Made by a program: the position numbers and the translations under genes
Part shown: positions 11,194 to 22,619 of the stretch, piece after piece
How positions within the stretch are numbered: the stretch's first letter is position 1
How the letters are laid out: every line of letters starts with the position of its first letter
The notes under the pieces: model-generated
Told to the model about the DNA's origin: nothing
The model's input: only the letters and a program-made list of their open reading frames with translations
The model's database searches: none
Assembly: GCF_001039355.2 (NCBI RefSeq)
Contig: NW_019773730.1
Coordinates: forward strand, 4,712 to 55,707
Direction: 5' to 3'
Source of the DNA: Lingula anatina
Taxonomy: Eukaryota > Brachiopoda > Lingulata > Lingulida > Lingulidae
Length of the DNA stretch: 50,996 nucleotides

Positions 11194-12784
11194 ACACAAG
11201 TGACGGACACTTGCTCTCGACACAGTTTTATCTGATCACTTTGCCGATAACAAAGAAGGAATCTCTCAGGTAAAATTACTCGATTGCCGAGGAAGAGCCA
11301 TTGAAACGTTCAAATGCAACTTCACACCTCTTTAATTGCGGTTAAACGTAATCGCCTTTGTTAGCGCTTCCTTCTACATATCCTTGACACCCTACGGGGC
11401 ATCACAAGGCTAGGGCCCTCTCCAGAGCTGTCAATCAAAATGGCGGCACGCTTACATGCCTAACGAGTGGTCGGAAAATGTAACAAAAGCACGATTTTCT
11501 GCCCCTTCAAAGCACCCAAACAAAATATTTTTAGATGACAATAAGCAATGGTTCCATCTGATCGTATAACCGATAACAGGTAAATTTGCCAGCTAAGCAT
11601 TTGACTAATAAGCCCTGTTAACCAACCTGTGAACGTTTTTGGCTGTTTTAACAGCTTTCTATATTGACGAGATAAGTGAATCGCTGCCAAGTATATCTCA
11701 CTATCTGAGCAACTGATCGTTACAAAAGTTGCACCTATTGTTGTTAGGAATGTGGACTACAGCATGATATCAGGGGTTTAAGAGGAAATTGTTTGTTTGA
11801 AAGTTATCGCCTTTTGAAGTGAATAACCCATTGAAATGTGGGCTGATTTAACGTAAAAGATGATAAAATCAAAAGTAAATAGTTTAAGACAATTCCCTGG
11901 TACCGCGCTGTAGTGCTTTCACCCAGCTTTATGAGGCCTTTTGAATCACTTGAATAGCTGTCTTGGTTATAGAGAAAATCCCAATACCGAAAACGGCATT
12001 TTTCCCCTCAAATTGGCGCCAGAGCGTCATCCGTTGGACACTGTACTTAATCCCCGTCTTTAATTGGCCTTTTGGGAAGTTTGTTTTAATTTTTTATAAA
12101 AACTTATAAGCCCAGGGCTTTGTTTCTATGACTTTGGTCCTTTTACTATCAGTCACCTTAATCCGAGTACGGTAAGACCTGAAAGACATCTGTTAAGTAG
12201 AAAGCATTTTTCCATAGACCGATATCGGATTTTGGAGAAGGTGGGGTCCAACCTCCAGGAATTAGAATAACAACCTAAAAGAGATCTTTACAAATTTGTA
12301 AAACATTCAAATGTTGATTTTTAGAATGTCAATAATTATTTGATGAAATATCAGATTATATAGAAAGAGAATGAGAAACATACGGTTTGTTGATTTTCAG
12401 GTCATTTACACCTTATGCCGTATCATGTGTTATATTGTGTTATGAGAAGATTGGGCGCTCTGCACAGCAACCTGAAAATATTTGAATCCTATCTGTGACG
12501 TATATGTAAGTACCCCTGGTATCTAGCATCTTAAACTTTTTTCGCCATAACCCTCAGAACAGATGCTCATTTGTATGAAATCTCCACACCATCACATTAG
12601 TAATATGACGAATTTACCAATATAACTGAAGGTTCTTTTCATAGAAGAGGAATGGATATTAGAGTCTATACGGTGAGGGCGGGTTTGCTTCGACTAGGTA
12701 CGCTGAAACTGGTCAGGCTGCCCCTGGGGTGGACGATAATATAAAGCTATTTCACATTGTAATTTCTTAAACCATTAGAGTTAG
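11194..12784. other. Intergenic/repeat-derived sequence without a supported gene
   Basis: No reading frame with recognisable homology and no clear splice-linked exons. One CpG-containing patch near 11330-11470 (gtcaatcaaaatggcggcac) looks promoter-like or transposon-terminal. The last part runs into the 5'-truncated LINE at 12785. Confidence 0.4.
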
Positions 12785-13809
12785 GAAGTCGATTATACCA
12801 AAGCATTCGATAGAATAGACCATACCCTGCTTTATCAAAAACTGTCTGAATTAGGTATCCCAGGAATTATTTCAAACTGGATTTACAGCTTCTTAACTGA
12901 GAGGAAACAAAGTGTGAAGATAGGCAGTGTGAAATCAGACTGGCAACGCATTAATGCAGGTGTACCACAAGTCACAAAACTTGGTCCAGTTTTATTTGTC
13001 ATTATGATTAACGATCTGAGCACCAAATGTGACACATTCAAATATGTAGATGACACCACAATTCTAAGCTACGGGAATACCAAACTGCAGGACAATCTCC
13101 CTGATGCAACAACAGAACTCACTCTCTGGTCCCATGCTAATAAACTAACAATAAATACTACCAAGACCAAAGAGATCATATTTGATTTCTCCAAAAAAGG
13201 ACACAAAACTACACCCATACTAGTAGATAATCAAAGGATTGAGAGAGTGGGGTCTGCTGTCTTCTTAGGGGTAAGGATCAGTAGTGATTTGAGCTGGGAA
13301 GGTCACATCTGTGATATTTGTAAAAAAGCAAGTAAAGGATACACAATCTTAAGCTTCTGAAAAGATCGGGTATTCCAACCATTGAACTTGTAAGCTTTTA
13401 TACATCAGTAATCAGACCTACATTAGAATATGCATGTCAGGTGTGGCACCCAGGTCTTACACAACAACAAATTGATAAAACTGAATCCATCCAGATTAGA
13501 GCATGTAAGATTATATTCCCAGAGCTGTCCTATGATGGGGCACTTGAAACATGTAAACTTATCACTCTTGCTTGTAGAAGAGATGAACTATCTAAAACAT
13601 TATTGCATTACATGTACTCTGAAGGACACAAAATCCATCATTTGCTACCAGAGATAAATGAAAGTTCCTACACTTTGCACCGGGTTTATAAGTACACTGT
13701 GCCAAAATTGAGGACTGTACGATCGTCAAAAACTTTTATCCCATGGGCTTTATCAAATTTTAAGAACTCAGGTTTTTATGAATTTTTAATGTGTATCGAA
13801 TCATTTTAA
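12785..13809 (+). pseudogene. LINE reverse transcriptase remnant (Jockey/CR1-like), 5'-truncated and frameshifted
   Basis: From 12785 the frame reads DYTKAFDRIDHTLLYQKL and INAGVPQVTKLGPVLFVIMI, then the RT active-site box KYVDDTTIL (YVDD). It goes on through a region rich in Ser/Thr to a stop at 13358-13360. A one-base frameshift near 13348 moves the continuation to another frame: LEYACQVWHPGLT at about 13420-13460, then IRACKIIFPEL and IHHLLPEINESS, to a TAA at 13807-13809. RT domains before the FDxxDH box, the endonuclease and ORF1 are absent. Non-LTR elements of this superfamily copy themselves by target-primed reverse transcription; this one is dead. A short AT-rich tail with aataaa follows. 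Confidence 0.85.
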
Positions 13810-13909
13810 CACTTACAAGTATATTTTAAGATTGTGCATCTCACGACTATTTGTTTTTATTGTAAAATCCAACTTTTTAAGATGCAAATAAATACATATT
13901 ATTATGAAA

Positions 13910-14800
13910 CGTTAAGAAACATTTTGTCCGGCATGTGCAAAGGCACTTCGGGTTTTTTTTTCTTTTTGTAAATTGGGTGAGTGGTAGTCCCTAGGGGTGG
14001 TTGATTGTGTTTTGTACATCGCGTTTTTCTCTTTATCTACTTTCATATCTTCAGACTTAGGAAATAAAAACGTTGGGATTAATACACTATCGTAAGAAAT
14101 GTGCATGGGCACTTCGGAATTTTATTGTGACATGGGGTGTGGTCGTCCCTGGGGGTGCTTAATTCTAATTCTACATCGTATTTTCTGCTATGTTCCTTTA
14201 GACAATATAAGTTAGGCACGTAAGGATTGAAAAACCTGTCTTTAGGGGAGTGTATGGATCCTTCTGGGGTTTTGGTGACATTAATTGTGTGTGGCCGTCC
14301 CTGGGGTGGTTGGTTCCCTTTTTACAACGTAATTTCTGTCATCTACCCTTAGGTTACCTTTGGAACTTATATACTTATCTTTAACGACGTGCATGGGCAA
14401 ATCGGAATGATTTTGTAAATTGGGGTGTGGTCGTGTGGAGTGCTTGGTTTATACTTTACAGCGCTTTTCCTGCTATCTACCCTTACGCCTTTAGAATGAG
14501 GAACTTGAAACCTTCCGCACTGATAAGCTTGCCCTTGAGGATATCCAGGTCCTTCGGGAATGTTAGTATGATTTGGGATGTGGCTGCTCCAGGGGATGGT
14601 TGATTTTATTTTTCACATATATACTGTAGTTACTTCTTCACATACTTATTTCTACCTGTACCCTTGGAGTAAGGAACATGAAACGTTGGGGATTGATAAA
14701 CCAGTCACTTATTATTAATGTGCATGGGTCCTTGAGAAACGTAGGGAACAGCAGCAGCACACATAGCACCAAACGCACTTCCAGCCGTAGGCATGATAGG
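13910..14800. repeat. Diverged tandem array, about 150-bp unit, six copies
   Basis: Units start at about 13935, 14101, 14250, 14389, 14541 and 14720. Each contains gtgcatgggcacttcgga-like, tggggtgtggtcgtccctgg-like, ctatctacccttag-like and gaaacgttggggattgataa-like blocks in the same order. Spacing ranges from about 139 to 180 bp. Copies have drifted far, so the array is old. Confidence 0.8.
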
Positions 14801-15164
14801 GCGAAGAATTCAATTAAAAACTCATTCAAGGCCTCACACACTAAGAAATCCTAGCGTTCAACTATCCGTTATGCCTTAATACAAAACAAACATGTTAATT
14901 ATAAAAAAATAGTAATTAACATGAGTGTCACTATACAGAGGCTGTGCACAAGGATTCCTGAAAGTATGGGGTCTTGAATGGGTTTAGTGTTATGTGCTAT
15001 TAAATTGACCTACATTCAAGCATACCGCTGAGAGTCAGTTATTAAGTGCTGTCTGCTGCTCTCTTTGTATTTCTCCTTCCTTCTTCCTTCCTGTTTTCTG
15101 ACATTGTATTCAGAGCATTAAGTCCACCTTCAATTTCCCCGACCTTGATTTCCTACCTTTTATC
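14801..15164. other. Non-coding stretch between repeats
   Basis: Nothing recognisable beyond low-complexity AT and a pyrimidine-rich run (ccttccttcttccttcctg) around 15075. Confidence 0.4.
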
Positions 15165-15518
15165 TCATTTTTTCTTGGTCTCCATCGCGTTCTCCATGTA
15201 CGTCAGCCGGCGGTCTGTTACATCTAACTTTCCCAACCGTGCATTTAACTCGTCAACCTTTCTAGTAAGATTTCCAATCATTCCATACAAGTCTCCCGGT
15301 TGAGGCACTGGTGAAATAAATCCCTGGAAATGTCCCTGTGGAGAAAAGTGCAAAAACCTTGTGGTTGCGGTGCTTGACTCATCGTTGAGCTCACACGTGG
15401 TATTGGCGTTGAGTGATTTGTTGTCACCTGTATCTTGTTGGCATCTCCACTGGTATTCTTTTTTTTTTTTGTTTTTCCTTTTGTTGTTTTTCTTCACCAT
15501 GGTATACGTGCATAACAT
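15165..15518 (-). pseudogene. Coiled-coil ORF fragment, possibly LINE ORF1
   Basis: A 117-codon open frame on the - strand has a Lys-rich start (VKKNNKRKNKKKKEY) and a C-terminal heptad-like stretch DLYGMIGNLTRKVDELNAR followed by LGKLDVTDRRLTYMENAMET. Such a basic region plus short coiled coil is common in LINE ORF1/gag-like proteins. The frame ends at a stop and the likely continuation lies in another frame. No RNA-binding zinc knuckle is present, so the identity is tentative. Confidence 0.35.
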
Positions 15519-15540
15519 AATTCATCATACATCATACTAC

Positions 15541-15603
15541 AAAGATGATGAGGGAGAATCCTTATGAAGAGGGAGAATCCTTATGACGAGAGAGAATCCT
15601 AAT
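15541..15603. repeat. Short tandem repeat, about 24-bp unit
   Basis: Three diverged copies of a gggagaatccttatga(a/c)gag unit. Confidence 0.7.
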
Positions 15604-15979
15604 GTAGAAGACCGCATTCATCCACCTCTCCCACGACCGGAACCGTTGCCACTCTTTTTTAAATTTACAGTCAATAAGTACTTGTCTTTTTTTAAATAAA
15701 ACCTTGTGCTGGGTCATTATTGAATGGCATTTGAATGGTATTCTAACTGTACTTTGACTGCATTCTAAATATTCTCACGGCATTCTCGAGGGGGAACCGA
15801 ACTGGCAAGTCACTTAAATCCCGCCAGAATGTTTCGAATGTGCCTCGAATGAGCTGGAATCCTATTTCAGCCAGCAATCGAACTACACTCGTACGGCATT
15901 CAAATTGTATTCTAAATATTCTGACTGCCCTCTGACAGCATTATCGATAACCCAATTATATTCGAGCTCCATTTGAGAG

Positions 15980-16320
15980 CTAATACACTCGAAATGTGCA
16001 CGAATCATTACATTCAAGCGCATTCTGAGTATTCCAACGGTAATATTACAAGAATTTAGGTCAATTTGAACTTTCTATCCGAATGTGGTGCGAATTTTGA
16101 AAATTCTTCATTCCGGCTCATTCTGCTTGATTACTGCTGATTCCGAATAAGTGTGACGGGGCCTGAAAAATATGTCTTCTTCGAATTTTCAAAACTTGCA
16201 CCACATTCGGGAAGAAATATCAAATTCTTGTAAGAATACCGTCGAAATACTCAGAATGCACTTCGAATCTGCCTGGAATTATTCGTGTACATTCCGGATG
16301 TATTTTTCACGAGAGAATCA
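15980..16320. mobile_element. Foldback element with long inverted arms
   Basis: The left arm (about 15980-16110) and right arm (about 16175-16320) are imperfect reverse complements over about 130 bp. Shared blocks include ccgaatgtggtgcgaatttt against a right arm containing gcaccacattcgg, and gcattctgagtattcc against actcagaatgc. The 60-bp centre carries gtgacggggcctg. This is a typical non-autonomous foldback repeat. A separate attctaaatattct direct repeat upstream (15756, 15911) may belong to an older layer of the same family. Confidence 0.7.
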
Positions 16321-17294
16321 ACCAAATCAGCCAAAATGTGGCATGGTGGGGGGTCGGCAGATTTAACAAATATTTTCTGTGTTTGATAACTGTTACAAAA
16401 GATGTTGAAAGCACGCTTTAAAAAAATTCTTTTTTGAAAAATTAGATATTGCCATCTGAAATTTGGGGTCTACTGACTACACAAAATATCGTGAAAAAGT
16501 AATGGAGGTTTTCTTTTAAATGCCAGGAAGGATTTGACATTTCAGCTTTAACTTTTCCTTTTATCTAAGAGTCCCTTCAGATGATGTGGGACTAAAATCT
16601 CAATCACGTTGCTATAGTAACGAACTTGTCCCGTAAAATGAGGGACCAAAATCAAGGTCTAAATGTAGCACTCACCAATTGGCAAATTTCGCCTTACACG
16701 GCGTCGAATTTGAATAAAATAAGGCAATTTTTGAACAGTTAAGGACTTGAGCTTTGTAATCACGCAATACAAAATACTGCACCTCGTCAGCATACGTAGG
16801 AGTGAGCGTCTTAGACTTCTAAACTCTAGAATGAGGGGTGTGAGCGGTGAGTTATGCAGTGGTTCATTTCTATGGTGCTGTTAAAAACTTCTGATTTTTA
16901 TTAATCGTACTTTTTTGTTTATATTTATACAATTGACAATATTCTAAATAGTTTTTCCGAATGATTAACGTCGTTGTAATTGGTTTCAAGACAAATAGAA
17001 TAGTTCGAAACTTTCGTCTATAACTCTGCGTGCTTCCTCAAAATTAACATGGCGGAAGGATGTGGACATCGGCAGGGGATGGAAACGCACTACTGATGTG
17101 ATTATGACGAGCCTAACCGTCAGCACCGGATATTGGTTTGTGTCCTTGAGGGACAATTTTGTTTTTTAACAAATGTTCACTTGTCATCGAGGTTCTTGTT
17201 CAAGCATACAGACTGGTGTCTACTGGTACTACTAGTGGCTTCATTAGTAACGTTCCCACAATACATGGTTTTCTGTCTGTTTCATTATTGTAGA
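16321..17294. other. Non-coding, no supported feature
   Basis: AT-rich sequence with scattered CpG patches (16790-16850, 17030-17110). No reading frame with homology and no clear repeat units seen. Confidence 0.4.
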
Positions 17295-17630
17295 AGTAAT
17301 GCTGTTTTTTTTTTTTTTTTTCACTTTTCAGCATATATACAACACTGTAAACACATTTCAAGGAAAACCGATAAGCCTGTTTTCATGAAACTCACAGGAG
17401 TAATCAGTCTTACTAAAACGCAGGTCAAGTTCGAAAATCGGCATGGGCCACTATTTTAGTAGTTATGCTGTTTTTTTTTTTTCACTTTTCAGCCTTTATG
17501 CAACACTGTAAACACAATATGAGAAAAACAGATAAGCCAATTGTCATTAAACTCACAGGAGTGGTCAATGTTACTAAAACGCAGGTTGAGTTCGAAAATT
17601 AGCATAATCGGGCCATCATTTTAGAAGTTA
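17295..17630. repeat. 166-bp tandem repeat, two copies
   Basis: The copies begin gctgttttt... at 17301 and 17467. Both hold a poly-T, cacttttcagc, gcaacactgtaaacac, an actcacaggag block, actaaaacgcaggt and gttcgaaaat in the same order. Confidence 0.85.
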
Positions 17631-17699
17631 TTTTTTTTCACATTTCCTCAGATTCAATTCTTAGGCATGTTAACAGTCTTATTATTTAACTAATAAGAT

Positions 17700-18000
17700 A
17701 CGTAAAAATGTTTGCTTGACATTTCCTGCATCTTTACAAGATTTTTAGTTGATTATGTAAAAATGATGGTAAACATGTTATCGTGTATTGTGTAATAAAG
17801 TTTCAAAAATGGAAATAAACTCATATCATTGCAGTTTGTCAGATTCAATCATTCACTATGTTCAGAATTTCAGAATGGAGGAAATTGGACATTTAACTCT
17901 TTTGTATTGATATTTTTCACATATCATCAATTTTCTTAGTTGATCATATAAAAATAGCAGCAAACTGTTAATTTTGTTTTATGTTAAAAATTGTTAAAAA
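17700..18000. repeat. About 186-bp diverged tandem unit, two copies
   Basis: The blocks agttgattatgtaaaaatga...gtaaacatgtta (17752) and agttgatcatataaaaatag...gcaaactgtta (17938) recur in the same order. The match is weaker than in the neighbouring arrays. Confidence 0.5.
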
Positions 18001-18046
18001 TGAAAAAAAAAAACATTTCAGAACAGTGCTGTCTTGTTTACATATT

Positions 18047-18830
18047 GGCATTTTAAAGGTGTGACTTTGAAGTTCCACGGGCTTGAAGACCTTTGCTAGT
18101 CACATTTTCTGAATATCCATGATACTAATATTTTATTATTAAAAATTGGTGGTCATTATGCTGTTAAATATTATGTAATATTGCATCAACATTGAAGAAA
18201 ACACAATTTCTGGTGCTGCTGCCATGATGACCATTATGGGAAAACCATGTTACTTATGATTGTCAAACTTTCAGAAAGGAAACACGGGACTGAAATGCAG
18301 CAGAAGTTGGAAAAGCAGTCTAATTGGCTTCTTTTTCTGGAAGTTATACATGTTAGTGAAATTTTCATTTTTATCGTGTTGGCATATTCATTGTGGGACT
18401 CAGAGCTCCCATGGACATGAAGCCGAATGGTAATCAAATTTTCTACATGTCCATGTTATTTATAGTCAATAATAAAAAATTGGTGATAATTATTCTGTAA
18501 TTTATTATGTACTGTTACATTATGCAAAAATCTTTTTGCACTGCTACTACAAACATTATGAAAAGAAAACTGTGTTAATTATTATTATTTTTTTAACTTT
18601 CAAGTATGACTCTAAGGATGGGCATGCAGTTCAAATTAGAAAGCCAGTTGGGTTATCATTTATTATTGAATTTATGCAATTTTGTGTGAAATTTTCATTT
18701 TTCTCATTCTGGCATTTTCAAAGTGTGAACTTGAACTCCCATGGGCCTGAAGCCTTATGCTTGTTACACATTTTACTTACATTGTTATTACCCGTTGAGC
18801 ATAATTAAAATTTGGTGTAAAATTTGATGT
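18047..18830. repeat. About 330-bp diverged tandem array, three copies
   Basis: Copies start at 18047, 18381 and 18711 (spacing 334 and 330). Each begins ggca(t/a)(a/t)tt and then carries a (g/c)actt/ctc-gaactcccatgg(g/a)c(c/a)tgaagcc-like block. The first two then carry aaaaattggtg(g/a)t and cattatgctg/aattattctg blocks; the third is cut short. Confidence 0.75.
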
Positions 18831-18860
18831 ATTTGCAGTTAAAAGGACACAAAAGAGAAT

Positions 18861-18873
18861 TTTCGCGCCAAAA
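18861..18873. promoter_or_regulatory. E2F-like site upstream of a degraded gene
   Basis: TTTCGCGCCAAAA matches the E2F consensus TTTSGCGC with its palindromic extension. It is 245 bp upstream of the ATG at 19119, in a CpG-containing patch unlike the repeats around it. Function is inferred only from the motif. Confidence 0.3.
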
Positions 18874-18983
18874 TTGAATTATCCCGGGGTAAATAGTATT
18901 TTTCCGCGATTCACCAACCTTTAATCCATCATTCCCGGCACTCGCCATCGCTCTGTAACATTTTTGCAAAATACAATAAAAGA

Positions 18984-19007
18984 AAACCTCCGCTTAAGCG
19001 GAGGTTT
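18984..19007. repeat. 24-bp perfect palindrome
   Basis: aaacctccgctt followed directly by its exact reverse complement aagcggaggttt, with no loop. A further cctcc copy lies shortly downstream near 19018. Confidence 0.9.
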
Positions 19008-19118
19008 ACCAAGAACCACCTCCATTTTCATACTCGAGCTCTCTAGACTTCCGGATATCGCGAGATTCTCGTATTGCGACCTAGTTAAAACCAGTTCAAG
19101 CTGCCGGGAAAAGTCAAC

Positions 19119-20351
19119 ATGGCACAGGAGGCTCAATTAGTTGAGACTCCATCGAAGAAGAGAGGAAAGATAACTAAAAGAAAAAGGAAACACCCTTTAC
19201 AAAAATCAACACCAGAAAAAAATGCGTAAAACAGTGTATCAGCAAATGTACGACAGGCAAACAATAAACACTGGCGAGGAAAAAGGCAGATGAAAACCTA
19301 GCTGCTTGGGTGGCCATGGATACGAAGGATCGCCTGGCCGTGAAGTATTTACTGGATTTGTGAGTACCATTTACAATAATGTTTGAGATAAGACACCAGT
19401 GAATATATTTATTGAGCACAGAGATTAATGTTTATTTACGTGTGTTCGTTGTATTTCTTAAAGATTCAGTCAGGCTCGTCTGCCAAAATATGCCATGAAA
19501 TTGTAACTAATATGAGTGGTATCTATGACAGAAATTGCAAGTGTAGCTCATATGTCGACTCTGACAGGTTTTGGGTTAGTTTTAAGGGCAAAGAAAGTTT
19601 AAATAGAGACATGGTGGGAGATACTAGTCTCATTACATGTACATTACAATGACCGAGGCGAATTTTTGACTTACCGAGGGCACATTTCTTGTGCCTCTAA
19701 CATCTAGGCATACAAAACACAGTAATTTAGACGTATGACCAAGATGCTATTTCTTTAGGCATGTAAATCCCAAAATGAATGTGCAGAAGCTGTTATTGTA
19801 TCTAAGTTTAACTCAATGTTAAATGGCATGTCAAAATATCTTTGAGTAGTATTTTGATTTTATATTCTAAAGACAATTTGTCTCCTTTTTACATTAAAAA
19901 TAAATAAATAAATCAGAAAGGGGATATTGCATGTTTATGTTTGGTACATCTCTCTAATGTGTTAAATAGTCTAGAGTAATAATATAGATCATACAATTTT
20001 TAACTTTAGAGTCCAACCAGTATTTCGGAGATTAAACCAATATGAAGTGATCAAGAAACTTCAAAATTAAGTTGTAGTTAATACTAGTGCAGTTGAAGAT
20101 GACAGTCTAGATAATTTAAGGTGATCATATTGAGAAAAATGGCATTTATACTTATTTCAGTTTAGTTATATACTTATTTCAGTTATGTTTTTACATGATT
20201 TTTCTCAAACTTGATTATCTTAATTAAATGTACTGTTGCTTTTTTTTGTTGCAGTATCAAGGTAACTTTTTCCTATGGGATGCCTGAACTGGAAGAAGTG
20301 CAGATGGAAGAGGAGGAAGATGCTGAAGAAGAGGGAATTAAAGGATCCTGA
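19119..20351 (+). pseudogene. Degraded two-exon small gene or transposon ORF
   Basis: The ATG at 19119 has good context (aacATGG) and opens MAQEAQLVETPSKKRGKITK, very basic. The frame breaks at a run of seven A near 19220 (continuing as RKTVYQQMYDRQT) and again near 19265 (continuing as ADENLAAWVAMDTKDRLAVK). It reaches YLLDF at a GTGAGT donor at about 19359. A poly-T/GCAG acceptor at 20251-20254 resumes in frame as IKVTFSYGMPELEEVQ, followed by an acidic tail and a stop near 20351. The basic head and acidic tail resemble a small nuclear protein. No known family is recognised. Two indels suggest a pseudogene, or sequencing errors in homopolymers. Confidence 0.4.
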
Positions 20352-20501
20352 TGATCCAACATTGGACTAAAACAGGTCTTTGGAGTAAGCAGAATTTTAA
20401 TAAGCTGATATTCACTCATCATACATTAGGCATTATAGGTGTATGATTACACTTTTATCAATTTTTTTACAAATTGGCAACACATAATGTAAACATAATG
20501 C

Positions 20502-21123
20502 AAGACTCTATTTCCTCCGTCAACTGAAACGAGCTAAGCTTTACCAAAGTATTGTGCGCTCAATTCTAGAATATGCCTGCCCTGTGTGGCATCCAGGACT
20601 AACTACCTGTATAGAGCAATGCAAACTCTTAGAGACTGACCAAACTCGTGCTTTGAAGATTATTTTCCCGGACCTACACTATGGCTCTATTCCCATAGAT
20701 TTTAGATCGATCTATCCCCGCGGGGAGTCTCACTAGATTACTTTCAGATAATTTAAATGTCCGTCCCGCCTACTACAAGCTGTAAGGGGGTAATTAACTT
20801 TCGTGTCCGCCCGGCTGACAGCTATTTAGCGTGAACCCCCGGGGAGTTAGGTCGATCTAAAGTAGGTCGACCTAATCTATGGAAATGGAGTGTATGATGA
20901 AACCCTGAACCTGGCAAATATGTGTACTTTAGATAAACGAAGAGAATATCTGTGCAAAACTTTCTTTTACAAAATAACTGAATCTTCTGACAAACTGAAT
21001 CACATCTTTATTGAGCAATCCAATCGTCTTTTAAAACCAAACAATAGTAACAAATTGCCAAAATTTAAGACCGACAGATTCCGATGCTCTTTTATTCCAT
21101 ATGCACTTTTAAATTTCCAATAG
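20502..21123 (+). pseudogene. Second LINE RT C-terminal fragment, interrupted by a small transposon
   Basis: The frame runs RLYFLRQLKRAKLYQSIVRS, LEYACPVWHPGLT, LKIIFPDLHY up to 20682. After the insertion at 20683-20892 it resumes as YDETLNLANMCTLDKRREYL, FFYKITESSDKLNH and CSFIPYALLNFQ with a stop at 21121-21123. It aligns by eye with the LINE at 13420-13809 (LEYACQVWHPGLT, CKIIFPELSYDGALE, RRDEL, FIPWALSNF), so the two are members of related families. It lacks the RT catalytic core. Confidence 0.75.
20683..20892. mobile_element. 210-bp MITE nested in the LINE fragment, TSD TAT or TATG
   Basis: Removing 20683-20892 together with one TAT (20680-20682 or 20893-20895) restores the LINE reading frame, HY|DETL. 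The ends are imperfect inverted repeats: left ggctctattcccatagattt, right on the other strand cactccatttccatagatta. These continue into gatcgatcta/gtcgaccta and the cccc-gggg blocks. A 3-bp TAT or 4-bp TATG duplication flanks it. The family is uncertain. Confidence 0.75.
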
Positions 21124-22619
21124 TATTATGTTGTCTTTTATCCTAAGTACAATAATTTTAAGTTCAATTAGCAGTCTTTTAACTCAGTTTTATTCAAGCA
21201 AATATTCACTTTATTTTCATTATAATTTTCTTAACACTATGTACAACTTCAACCCACTGGGTTGCAATCTTAATAAATTATTATTATTATTATTTTGATT
21301 TGCTTTTTTAGACCTTAAGGTTATGAGCAACTGCCAGTATGATGTCCTGAAGAAGAGTTTTTTTACATGGAAGAGGAACTCCATGGCTCCCCACCAAAAT
21401 ACGAGAAACTTTTCTTGAGGGTCCAAAGCGGGGACGAGTTGGATAGTGAGAGACTTCCTGACTTTCGAGTGCTGCTTACAGGATATATTCAGTGAACTCA
21501 TCTTGCCAATGTGACAAAGCATAATCTGCTGACTTCAAACCATCTAGCACTGGCATGTATGCTATAATGCAGATAGATTGGAAATCAAGGCGGTCTTTCC
21601 TCCCAAACCTAAGTCATATGCCTGATATTGAGAATAAACCATTTTGGTCCAGCATTTACTTCTTAAAACTAACTGACATCAAATGTATTATGGAATATGG
21701 TACTGGTGGCATATTGTGACTTCAACTTGATTTTAAACCAGTGTGTTGTCAGATTTTGTAAGATCACCAGTTGCAGTTTTGTGACTTTGTTTCAGCATAA
21801 AATTCTGTATTTGGCAAATGGCTGTATGTCATTTCTTTTAAGACCTACAAAAATGGTTTGAGTGAACACTGGTGCCTGTATTCAATTCTCCACTCAGCCA
21901 TTATTTAGAATTCATGCAGGGAAGCCATGCCTGTATTTTTTAAAGAAATATTTATACCTTTCTATTTATTCCTTGCACGTCTTGGAAAATATGTGTGAAT
22001 ATCTTACCGATGAAACAATTTATGTTTGTGTAAGTCGGTTAGCCCTTTCTTATGACACATCCCTTTGCATGGATATTTTTGTGTCAGCTCACATGAGTCA
22101 ATACACTGACAGAGAGAGGAGAATCTGTTGATCTGCAATCCTCATGGGTCTGCATGTACATCAGACTCATAACATGATAGCCCGGCTGTTAATAAGTCTC
22201 TCTCAAAAATGTTACCATACTATAATGTGTACTGCACAATGTGAACGTTTGTGAATGCTTGAATGGCAGGCTTATTTATGAAGAGAGCATTAATAAGTAT
22301 GAAAATAATTATGCATTCTAGCTTACAAAATCTGTGTATGTCTTATTCATTACATGTGACAGGTAATAATAAAGATGATTTGGCTAAAATTCCAAACTTA
22401 TGTAGCAAACTTTGTTTATTCTTGTATTTTTGCCAAAATAAAAATAAAGGATGTTTCAATATTTAAACTTTTATTTCATTCATAATCTCTACCCAGTTAA
22501 TGCTACATTGATACTGCAGCTTATGCTTTGTACATAACAATATGTTAATAATAATAACAGTTTGATAGTACATGTTAATTTACTAAAGGGCTAGTTCTTA
22601 GAAAAACATGTTCGACATT
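21124..22619. other. Non-coding, no supported gene
   Basis: Contains a short (TTA)n run near 21275 and AT-rich sequence. Short open frames here show no homology that I recognise. Confidence 0.4.

Noticed and set aside
13912-14112. 66-codon - strand frame
   Set aside because: It falls within the diverged tandem array and is not kept in the other units.
17133-17459. 108-codon hydrophobic open frame on the + strand
   Set aside because: It runs through a poly-T tract and the first 166-bp repeat unit, has no homology, and is not preserved in the second unit.
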